Assembly: GCA_035388825.1 (NCBI GenBank)
Contig: DAOOQQ010000003.1
Span: 1-64,000 of the forward strand
Source: MWAR01 sp035388825
Lineage (GTDB): Bacteria > Muiribacteriota > Ozemobacteria > Ozemobacterales > Ozemobacteraceae
DNA: 64,000 nt
Direction: 5' to 3'
Below, piece by piece: positions 24,219-32,155 of the stretch (position 1 is the stretch's first letter; every line of letters starts with the position of its first letter). A program made the translations under genes and the position numbers. Under the pieces are notes generated by a model, which had not been told where the DNA came from, made no database searches, and worked only from the letters and a program-made list of their open reading frames with translations.

Positions 24219-26483
24219 TCAGCAGTCGATGAGCTTTTCCGGCTTGATCGGCATGATCCGGATGCGGCGGCCGGTTGCGTTGAACACGGCGTTCGCGACC
24301 GCGGGCGCGATTCCCATCAGCGGGACTTCGCCGAACCCCTTGGCGCCGTATGGCCCCTCGCTGTACCCGTGCTCGACGATGATGGGCTCGATCTCGGGGG
24401 CGTCTTCGGTGGTGGGCAAGATGTAGGTAGCGAAGGCATTGTTGAGCATGCGGCCCTGCGCGTCGTGCCGGATCTCCTCCATCGTCGCGTAGCCGACGCC
24501 CTGGAGCGTGCCGCCCTCGATCTGGCCCTCGACCTGCTGGGGGTTGATCGCCCGGCCCATGTCGTGGGCCGCGACGATTCGGAGCACTCGCACCTCGCCG
24601 GTCTGCATGTCGACCTCGACCTCGGCGACGTTGGTCGCATAGCTGTAGGTGAAGTAGGCGTTGCCCTGGCCGGTCTCCTTGTCGAACGTTGAATCCGGGG
24701 CGATATACCACCCGAAGGCGCTCGGCTGGAGCCGCCGCAGGTAGAACTCCTTCACGATGTCGGCATAGGCGACCCGCTTCGTCTCCCGGGCGGTCTTCAC
24801 GAACGCGACGCCCTCGACCAGGTCCACCTCTTCGGGCTTCGCGCCGAGCAGGCCGGCGGCGGCCTCGATCAGGCGGGGCTTCAGCTCCTTCGCCGCAGCG
24901 GAGAGGGCATTGCCCGACATAAAGGTGGTGCGGCTGGCGACGGTGGGACCGGAGTCGGGCACGAACGCCGTGTCGGTCTCGACGACGAACACCTTGTCGA
25001 AGGTCACGCCAAGCGCATCGGCCGCGATCTGGGCGAGGATGGTGCGGGCGCCCTGCCCCATCTCGGTGTTGCCGATGGCGCACTGGACGGTGCCGTCCTT
25101 CATGATCAGCATGCTGGCGCCGGCGCGGTCGAGATGCTTGCCGCCGGCCCCGAGGCCGACCCCGTAATAGACGGTGGAGATGCCGATGCCGCGGCGCACC
25201 TGACCGGAACGGGCCGACGGGTGCTGCCATTTGCGCGTCCAGTCGGATTTCGCGACGGCCTTGTCGATCGTCTCGGTCAGACCGCACGACTGGTCGATCA
25301 GCTGGCCGGTGACGGTTTTCGTGCCGATCTTCAGCCCGTTGCGGCGCCGGATCTCGACGGGATCGATTTTCAGCGTGTCGGCGATCTCATCGATGAGGGA
25401 CTCCCCGGCAAAGATGACCTGGGGAGAGCCGAAGCCCCGGTAGGCGCCGCACGGCACCTTGTTCGTGGCCATGGCAAACGAGCGGATCAGGACGTTTTCG
25501 CAGACATACGGCCCGAGGGCATGGACGGTGCCGCGCCAGAGAACGATCGGGCTGAGCGTGGCAGCCGCGCCGCCATCGACGTAGTATTGAATATCCGCCG
25601 CGATAATTTTGCCATCGGCGTCGGTGCCGACCTTCATTTTCATGAGTCCCGGATGCCGTTTCGAACTGGCGATGATATCCTCTTCCCGCTTGTAGACGAG
25701 CTTGACCGGCCGTTCGAGCAGGCTGGCGAGCAGGGCTGCGTGGCCGGCGAGAATCGAGGGGAAATCCTCCTTGCCGCCAAAGCCGCCCCCGGTCGTGGTC
25801 TGGACGATGCGGACCTTGTTTTTCTGGCAGCCGAGGATCGCGGAGACGGCGTCATGGACGTAGAACGGGCACTGCATCGACCCGTAGACGGTCATCGACC
25901 CCTCGATGCCGGGAACGGCAATCATCCCCTGCGTCTCGAGATACGCGTGCTCCTGGTAGGGGGTTTCGTATTCGCGCTCGAAGACGTGCGCCGACCGGGC
26001 GAACCCGGCCTCGAGGTCCCCGTGCCGGATCACGTAGCGGCTGAAGATATTGTCTTCTTTATACAATCTTGGCGAGGCGGGGTCGAGGGACTCCCGGATC
26101 GACAGGACGGGCTTGAGGGGCTCGATGTCGAGCTTCACCGCGGCGGCCGCGGCACAGGCGTGCTCGTAGGTGTCGGCCGCCACCAGGGCGACCGGCTCGC
26201 CATGGAACCGGACGAACCCGGTGGCGAGAAACGGTTGGTCATCGAGCACGAGAGGGTTCACGTTCACGCCGGGAATGTCGCCGGCCGTGACGATGCGACA
26301 CACGCCGGGCATCGCCGCGGCGGCCGTCGTGTCGATGCCCTTCAGACGCCCATAGGCGACCGGAGACCGGACGGTCGCGCAGTGGAGCATTCCGGCAAAT
26401 GAATAATCATCGATATATTTTGCTTTCCCATTGACCTTGTCCCAGGCGTCTTTGCGGGGAAGCGATGAACCGACGGCAGGCAT
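24219..26483 (-). CDS. Xanthine dehydrogenase-family molybdopterin-binding subunit
   Basis: A 754-residue large subunit of a molybdenum hydroxylase. It has the family features: N-terminal DKVNGKAKYIDDYSF, molybdopterin contacts in GGGFGGKEDFPS, GAYRGFGSPQ, and GAKGFGEVPLMG with the catalytic Glu near the C-terminus. Family members hydroxylate purines, aldehydes or aromatics using water as oxygen source. Normal partners (a 2Fe-2S subunit and an FAD subunit) are absent from the neighbourhood, so they must be encoded elsewhere or the protein acts with another donor. A strong GAGGAGG ribosome site precedes the ATG. Substrate cannot be assigned. Confidence 0.9.
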   Translation of the reverse strand: MPAVGSSLPRKDAWDKVNGKAKYIDDYSFAGMLHCATVRSPVAYGRLKGIDTTAAAAMPGVCRIVTAGDIPGVNVNPLVLDDQPFLATGFVRFHGEPVALVAADTYEHACAAAAAVKLDIEPLKPVLSIRESLDPASPRLYKEDNIFSRYVIRHGDLEAGFARSAHVFEREYETPYQEHAYLETQGMIAVPGIEGSMTVYGSMQCPFYVHDAVSAILGCQKNKVRIVQTTTGGGFGGKEDFPSILAGHAALLASLLERPVKLVYKREEDIIASSKRHPGLMKMKVGTDADGKIIAADIQYYVDGGAAATLSPIVLWRGTVHALGPYVCENVLIRSFAMATNKVPCGAYRGFGSPQVIFAGESLIDEIADTLKIDPVEIRRRNGLKIGTKTVTGQLIDQSCGLTETIDKAVAKSDWTRKWQHPSARSGQVRRGIGISTVYYGVGLGAGGKHLDRAGASMLIMKDGTVQCAIGNTEMGQGARTILAQIAADALGVTFDKVFVVETDTAFVPDSGPTVASRTTFMSGNALSAAAKELKPRLIEAAAGLLGAKPEEVDLVEGVAFVKTARETKRVAYADIVKEFYLRRLQPSAFGWYIAPDSTFDKETGQGNAYFTYSYATNVAEVEVDMQTGEVRVLRIVAAHDMGRAINPQQVEGQIEGGTLQGVGYATMEEIRHDAQGRMLNNAFATYILPTTEDAPEIEPIIVEHGYSEGPYGAKGFGEVPLMGIAPAVANAVFNATGRRIRIMPIKPEKLIDC

Positions 26484-26541
26484 ATCCGACCTCCTCAGGA
26501 GAGGGTGAATTTACATCAGCGCATCCACGAGTGTAGCACGG

Positions 26542-28977
26542 TCACGACTTGGAGTGCATCACCCAGATGCCATCCCACTCGTCGGGGGGCGGCTCGCGCA
26601 GGAAGTGGGCGCACCGGTCGGCATACACCTTCGAAAGGGTGTCGCCGGGGTGCAGGGCAAGCGCCTCGCCGAAAAACCGGGCGGCGGTTTCCCATTTGCG
26701 CTTGCGGTACAGCTCCATCGCGCTGGCATAGCAGCCCAGCACCTCGTCCATGCGCGGAAACGAGGCGGTGTCGTGGTGGTCGAGCACCTCGTAGATCTTC
26801 GCGGGAAGGTTCTTCCCCTTGACGCGCAGCAGATCGACCTCCCGGGTGCGGTGGCGGTAGATCAGCCGGTTGAAGCTGTTCTCGCTGACGAGGATGCTCG
26901 TTCCGTAGAACTTGTTGGCGCCCTCGAGGCGGGAGGCCAGGTTCACCCCGTCACCGATGACGGTGTAATCCATGCGCTTGAGGGAACCGATGTTTCCGAC
27001 CAGCACGGTGTCGGTGTTGATGCCGACCCCGATCTCGATCGTCTGCAGGCCCTTCTCGGACCGCCGGATGTTGAACTCGCGAAGCGCGCGCTGCATCTCG
27101 ATCGCCGTGATCACGGCCCGGTCGGTGTCCTCGCCGGTCGTAAAGGGGGCCCCGAACACGGCCAGCATCGCATCCCCGATGAACTTGTCGAGAATGCCGC
27201 CGTGGTGGAACACGATGTCGACCATCGTGGTGAAATACTCGTTCAGCATCGCGACGGTCTCCTGCGCCCCGAGCTTTTCCGAGATCGTCGTGAAGTTGCG
27301 GATGTCGCTGAACAGGACGGTCAGCTCCTGCATCTTGCCGCCGAGCATGCCGTCGGAGTTGAGGAGCTGGTCGGCCACTTCCTTGTTCATGTACCGCGAC
27401 AGCGTGCTCTTGAGGCGTTTCTCCCCGGTCAGATCCTCGAAAGCCAGCAGCCCGCCCATGGGTTTGTTCTGGGCGTCATGCAGGGGGGCAATTGCCATAT
27501 TCAATGCTATATGTCGCCCCTGCCGGTCGGTGATCTCGGCGTCGAGGAAGTTGTCGGCCTCCTGGGTCGCGATGACGCGGCGCAGGCTGTCGACGATCCA
27601 GTGATTGTCGCCGGTGAAGAAGAGGTCGGCGTATTTGCCGGTGATCTGGTCGGTCGTCACGCCGAAGGTGCGCAGGGCGACGGCGTTGCACTTTTCGATG
27701 CGGCGCGCGGCGTTCACCGTGATGACGCCGTTGCTGAGGCTCTCGAGAATGCTTTCGCTGTAGTTTTTCATGTTCAGGACTTCATCGAACAGCTTGGCGT
27801 TTTCGATCGCGATTGCCGCCTGGGAGGAGAACGTCTTCAGCTTCTTCTCGTCGACACGCGTGAACACCCCATTCTTGCGGTTGAGCACCTGGGTCACGCC
27901 GATCGCTTTGCCGGCGCGGTTGACGACCGGCATGCAGAGGATGTTCCGGGTGTGATACCCGGTTTTCTTGTCGATCTCCTTGTTGAACCGGGCATCGGCG
28001 TAAGCGTCGGGAATGTTGATCGTCTCGCCGCTCGTGAACACCTTGCCGGCGATGCCGAGGTGGGCGGGGAAACGGATCTCCTGGTCGTTGAGGCCCAGCG
28101 CGACCTGGGACCAGAGTTCATCGGTTTTCTCGTCGTGCAGGAACAGCGTCGCACGGTCGGCATCGAGGATCATCGTGACGGCCTGCATGATCTTCTCGAG
28201 CAGCGGCTTGAGGTTCAGTTCGGAGGAGATCGCGGCGGCGACTTCCTGGAGTCGGTTCTCGTTCTCGCGCGAGCGGCGCGTCATCTCGAAGTCGCGGGCG
28301 TTCCGCAGGGCCCGGGCAGCCTGGCCCGAGATCTTCTCGACGGCTTCGAGATCGGCCTGGGTGAATCGCCCCTCCCGCTTGTTCAGAAGCTCGATCACCC
28401 CGATCGGGTCGTCCGAGGCGGAAATGCGCATCGGGGCCGCGAGGATCGACTTGGTCACGAAGCCGCTCTGCCGGTCGATCTCCTGGTTGAACCGCTTGTC
28501 CGCGTAGACGTCGTGGATGATCTCGGCCCGGCCGGAAGAAAGAATATTTCCAGCTATACCCGTGCCGGGGGGCAGGCGGATCTCCTGGATTTCCTCGCCC
28601 TGGAGGACGCGCGAGAAAATCTCGCCGGTCTCGGGATCGACGAGGAACAGCGTCCCGCGCTCGGCGCCGACGCCCTGGACGGCGAGACCGATCGTGACGG
28701 TCAGGAGGTTGTTCAGGAGGGAGGTCGAGGTTTCGAGCAGCCGGGCAACCTGTTCGAGAACACCGGTCACGGCGGCCTGGGCATCCGCCGGAGACCGGCC
28801 GGACGCTCCCGCCAGAAGGGATCCGACCTGTTCGGCCCGGAGGCTCCCGCTGATCAGCAGGGAAAGAAGGTCGGGGATGTGCGGATTCCCCGGCGCAGAT
28901 GGTGCCTGAGGAGCCAACTGCGGAGGTTCCCCCACGAGCATGTTCTCGAGACTCTCAAAAACGGTTCTCAGCTTCAT
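26542..28977 (-). CDS. GAF-GAF-PAS class III adenylate/guanylate cyclase
   Basis: An 811-residue soluble signalling enzyme. After a linker the first GAF domain covers about 80-235, the second about 245-400 and a PAS domain about 410-530. The class III cyclase domain lies at about 555-740, with metal-binding Asp in VLFSDIRNFT and in DKFIGDAMLAVFG, and the transition-state segment VGNIGSLKRMDYTVIGDGVNLASRLE. A C-terminal TPR-like tail reads KWETAARFFGEALALHPGD. Lys and Asp at the usual purine-specifying places favour ATP as substrate, so cAMP is the likely product. The two GAF domains share an FNxEIDxxxG(Y/F) pattern. No membrane segment is seen. Confidence 0.92.
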   Translation of the reverse strand: MKLRTVFESLENMLVGEPPQLAPQAPSAPGNPHIPDLLSLLISGSLRAEQVGSLLAGASGRSPADAQAAVTGVLEQVARLLETSTSLLNNLLTVTIGLAVQGVGAERGTLFLVDPETGEIFSRVLQGEEIQEIRLPPGTGIAGNILSSGRAEIIHDVYADKRFNQEIDRQSGFVTKSILAAPMRISASDDPIGVIELLNKREGRFTQADLEAVEKISGQAARALRNARDFEMTRRSRENENRLQEVAAAISSELNLKPLLEKIMQAVTMILDADRATLFLHDEKTDELWSQVALGLNDQEIRFPAHLGIAGKVFTSGETINIPDAYADARFNKEIDKKTGYHTRNILCMPVVNRAGKAIGVTQVLNRKNGVFTRVDEKKLKTFSSQAAIAIENAKLFDEVLNMKNYSESILESLSNGVITVNAARRIEKCNAVALRTFGVTTDQITGKYADLFFTGDNHWIVDSLRRVIATQEADNFLDAEITDRQGRHIALNMAIAPLHDAQNKPMGGLLAFEDLTGEKRLKSTLSRYMNKEVADQLLNSDGMLGGKMQELTVLFSDIRNFTTISEKLGAQETVAMLNEYFTTMVDIVFHHGGILDKFIGDAMLAVFGAPFTTGEDTDRAVITAIEMQRALREFNIRRSEKGLQTIEIGVGINTDTVLVGNIGSLKRMDYTVIGDGVNLASRLEGANKFYGTSILVSENSFNRLIYRHRTREVDLLRVKGKNLPAKIYEVLDHHDTASFPRMDEVLGCYASAMELYRKRKWETAARFFGEALALHPGDTLSKVYADRCAHFLREPPPDEWDGIWVMHSKS

Positions 28978-28994
28978 AACCCTCTCTCCCCCAT

Positions 28995-29023
28995 AGTCTA
29001 GCAGCCCACCCCCCGGAATACAA
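28995..29023 (-). promoter_or_regulatory. Promoter of the cyclase gene
   Basis: On the minus strand TTGTAT (29023-29018), 17 bases, TAGACT (29000-28995). A GGGGGAGAGGG ribosome site follows before the ATG. Confidence 0.65.
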
Positions 29024-29033
29024 TCGGGGAAGA

Positions 29034-29064
29034 GGCAAAGACGCCCGCGGCAACCGCGGGCGTC
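29034..29064 (-). terminator. Terminator after the clostripain-like gene
   Basis: An 11-bp perfect stem (29040-29050 with 29054-29064) with a 3-base loop, followed on the minus strand by TTTGCCTC. The T-run is short. Confidence 0.65.
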
Positions 29065-29091
29065 GGGAGAGCAGAGACAGGTCCGGCGGGG

Positions 29092-31977
29092 TCACTCCCC
29101 GTCGGTCGAGGATTCCAGGGGCTTGGGAAGTTTCTTGAGCTGGGGGGCCAGCAGGTCGAGAGCGTTTTCGACGAGGGCCGTGCGAACGGCCGCCCCCGTC
29201 ACCGCCTCGAACCGGAAGCCGAGATACACGCCGCGATACGGCATTCCCGAACCGGAGGATGTGCCGACAACCGCGAGCCCCGCGACCCGCCCGTCCTCGG
29301 TCGTGACGAACGGTTTCGCCGGGGCGTCGGCTTCCATGATGGTGACATCCTTCGCCGACTGGGCCGAGTCCTCCCCGTTGAGTTTCACCGGAACGGCGGC
29401 GCCGGTCTTCGTGGTGAGCGTCATCGCGGGCAGGTCACGGTCGTCCCCGACATACCGGAAGCCGAAGAAGCCCTCGAGAAGCGGCATGTTCGTGTTCTTC
29501 TGTTCGACCGACTGGGCGGCGAGGAAGAGGGCGCCGCCACCGTCGAGATACCGTATGAGGTCGTCGGCCGACGGCGCGATCTCGCCGAAGGAGCTCGCCG
29601 AGACGCTGTCGGTGAACACGACGCCGTTGCGATACTGCTGAAGAATATCACCATATTTATAACCAAACACCTTGGGATCCCACAGGATATCGGGCTGGAG
29701 CCCGAGAGCCTTGAACGAAACGACCAGTGGCCGCAGCGAGGCTGGATCCTCGACCATACCGCCCGTGACGAGCACGGGGGAGGTGGCCCGATACGCCGGA
29801 ACGCGCGCGATGAACTCGTCCCATGCCGTGTCGCGGGCGAAACCGAGGCTCTTGTAGGCCGTCCGGAACTCGAGGCAGTAGGGGTAGTAGACGGAGATGC
29901 CGTAACTGTTGCCCATGCCCTGGGTGTGGCCCTCGGCGATGATGGGAGAGTCTGCCGGGAAGTCGGTGACGATCACATATTCGCGGCCGGTGCGATCGGT
30001 GAAGTCGGGGCTCGATTTCCCGTTTGTATACTCAATGCGATAATTGATTTCGGTGACGTATTCGCGCTTTTTCGCGACCGGGTCGACGACGAGGCTGAAG
30101 GGGCCGATGACACAGGTGTAATCGCCCTTTTCATCCGGCCCGCGCAGGGGGGTCCGGACGAACCGCGAGTGCCAGACGGCGCTTCCGCGCGGCCGGAGCT
30201 CGGCGGGGGGCAGTTTCCAGCCGTTGTAGCCCCAGATCACCGCGCCCGGCGTGCGGCGACGGATGACGACGGGCTGGGAAAGGCGGTCGGTCAGCTTGGG
30301 GTAGCCGAGCTTCTTCACGATATCGATGCAGATATTCTGCACCTCGGCCGGCATCGTCCGGATCGTCGCGAGCCGCACCACGAGGTCGTGGAGGTCGACG
30401 AAGCTGGCCTCGCTGTACCGCCGGATGCGGGCGAAGCTGCCGAACTCGTCGACGAGTGCCTGGGTGTAGGCTTCGTGGTTCGCCTCGAGCGCGGCGCCGA
30501 GCCTGCCGACCAGCTCGACGAGGGGCTGGATGCGCGACAGGTCGTAGGCGGCCTTGGTCACCGGCGCGCCGCCCAGGGTTTTCGTCGTCTGGGAGCCGCC
30601 GGCGGCGAAGGATTTCACATAGGCGGCAACCATCGCCTTGGACGCCATGCGCGGGGTGATGTCAGGGGTTTCCCGGAGCGGCCGCAGGGTATCCTGGTAG
30701 GGCATGCCCTGGCCGGGCTCGGTTTCTTCAGAGGCGATCATGAAATCGCATACGTCGCGCAGCTCGTAGGCGATCTCGATCATGCCCATCAGGCAGGCGT
30801 CGAAATCGATGATGTCGAACTTCGGATGCTTCGGGTTGGCCTTCGCGAGGGCGGGTTTCGCCTGGTTGCAGGCCCAGACGATGTCGGGCACGGTGAGGTT
30901 GTTGCCCGACTCGTCGTCGTAGGAGATGCCGACCCAGCCGGCGCCGTGATTCCAGATGACGGCCATGAACCGCTCGGCAGGGTAGTTCTCGACACCCCAG
31001 GTGAGGAACTCGGCCAGCTCGCGCCGACTGCCCATGTCGCGCTCACCGAGGTTGGCGACGAGTTTCGAGCCGATCTTCTTCGTGCGCTCGCGGGCGACCT
31101 CGTAGCGGCGGGTGCCGATCCAGTTGCCGTCCTCGATCGTCTCGCCCTTGGCGCCCTGCTGGCGGTCGATCTGGACGACGATGTTGAGGTTCTCGTCGGA
31201 GCCGATCATCTCCATCTCGTTGAGATCCTTCATGCCGCTGTTCTCGAGATCGTTGTCGGCATTCAGGAATACCAGGACGGTCCATTGCTTGCGCTTCTGC
31301 GGAACCAGCGTCGAAACGGTCGCCGGGCCATGCGTGATGTACGGCACATCGTCATGCTGGGCATCGTCATACCACCAGACCGGGAAGTCGCGACGCGGAA
31401 CGTTCGCATACAGCTTTCCGACGGCCTCCCAGGTGTCACGGCTCGCGCTCTCCTGGAACCGGCCGAGAAGAGTTTCGATCCGGTCCGCCTGGCGGGAAGC
31501 CGCGTCGGAGCTGATCAGGCTCGTGGAGCCTATGCGCTGGGCGCGTCCGAAAGCGAGAGCGTCCGCCAGGCGCTTGACGACGCCGGCATAGGCGAGATCG
31601 AGCGGAAACGGCGCGGCTTCAGCGGCGGTGATGACCTGTTCCCGGGAGGCATCGTCGCCGATAGCGGCCAGGATATCCCCCGACACCTCGGCCAGCTTCG
31701 CCTCGTAGTTCGCCAGGAGCTGCTTCCGGTAGGCGCCGGTGATATTCGCCTTGAAATTTTTTCGGATCTGCTCGGGGAAATCCTTCAGCAGATCGGTCAG
31801 AAATGCCTTCGACCGCGGATCGGCAAGATACTGGAGGGTGACCTTTTTCTGCTGGACCTCGCGAATCAACTTCAGGTCGGCATTCAGGCTCGATCCAGCC
31901 CAGGAAACGGCGGCTGACAACGTGAGCACGACAGCCAGGACACCCTGCAGGAACCTCTGATGAGGTGAGGCTTTCAT
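29092..31977 (-). CDS. Secreted clostripain-family (C11) cysteine peptidase
   Basis: A 961-residue exported protein with a Sec signal peptide (residues 1-27). The C11 catalytic domain (about 235-560) has the start WTVLVFLNADNDLE, the catalytic His344 in WNHGAGW and the catalytic Cys395 in DFDACLMGM. Clostripain-type peptidases cleave after Arg or Lys. The C-terminal 400 residues are beta-rich and unassigned. The family is typically about 400-600 residues, so this is a long form. It has its own TTGACA promoter and a terminator, and is divergent from the HEAT-PilT gene. Surface or periplasmic proteolysis is likely. Confidence 0.9.
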   Translation of the reverse strand: MKASPHQRFLQGVLAVVLTLSAAVSWAGSSLNADLKLIREVQQKKVTLQYLADPRSKAFLTDLLKDFPEQIRKNFKANITGAYRKQLLANYEAKLAEVSGDILAAIGDDASREQVITAAEAAPFPLDLAYAGVVKRLADALAFGRAQRIGSTSLISSDAASRQADRIETLLGRFQESASRDTWEAVGKLYANVPRRDFPVWWYDDAQHDDVPYITHGPATVSTLVPQKRKQWTVLVFLNADNDLENSGMKDLNEMEMIGSDENLNIVVQIDRQQGAKGETIEDGNWIGTRRYEVARERTKKIGSKLVANLGERDMGSRRELAEFLTWGVENYPAERFMAVIWNHGAGWVGISYDDESGNNLTVPDIVWACNQAKPALAKANPKHPKFDIIDFDACLMGMIEIAYELRDVCDFMIASEETEPGQGMPYQDTLRPLRETPDITPRMASKAMVAAYVKSFAAGGSQTTKTLGGAPVTKAAYDLSRIQPLVELVGRLGAALEANHEAYTQALVDEFGSFARIRRYSEASFVDLHDLVVRLATIRTMPAEVQNICIDIVKKLGYPKLTDRLSQPVVIRRRTPGAVIWGYNGWKLPPAELRPRGSAVWHSRFVRTPLRGPDEKGDYTCVIGPFSLVVDPVAKKREYVTEINYRIEYTNGKSSPDFTDRTGREYVIVTDFPADSPIIAEGHTQGMGNSYGISVYYPYCLEFRTAYKSLGFARDTAWDEFIARVPAYRATSPVLVTGGMVEDPASLRPLVVSFKALGLQPDILWDPKVFGYKYGDILQQYRNGVVFTDSVSASSFGEIAPSADDLIRYLDGGGALFLAAQSVEQKNTNMPLLEGFFGFRYVGDDRDLPAMTLTTKTGAAVPVKLNGEDSAQSAKDVTIMEADAPAKPFVTTEDGRVAGLAVVGTSSGSGMPYRGVYLGFRFEAVTGAAVRTALVENALDLLAPQLKKLPKPLESSTDGE

Positions 31978-32033
31978 CGAAGCATCTCCTTGTTGCGCAA
32001 CGTCACGCCCCGAAACGGCGTGGTCATCTTTTA

Positions 32034-32061
32034 ATCATACCGATCCCCCTCCAGGTGTCAA
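32034..32061 (-). promoter_or_regulatory. Promoter of the clostripain-like gene
   Basis: On the minus strand TTGACA (32061-32056), 16 bases, TATGAT (32039-32034). The 5' leader contains a CACGCC/GGGCGTG hairpin, then AAGGAG before the ATG. Confidence 0.8.
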
Positions 32062-32082
32062 TGTTTTCCCCGGAGGAGTGTA

Positions 32083-32112
32083 TTGCCAGGAAGGGAAAGG
32101 GACGGCTACAAT
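32083..32112 (+). promoter_or_regulatory. Promoter of the HEAT-PilT gene
   Basis: TTGCCA (32083-32088), 18 bases, TACAAT (32107-32112). The predicted leader to the ATG at 32156 is about 37 bases. Confidence 0.65.
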
Positions 32113-32155
32113 GCCGCAGAGGTCGGCATGTAAAACCGGCCGGGGAGGACACCGT

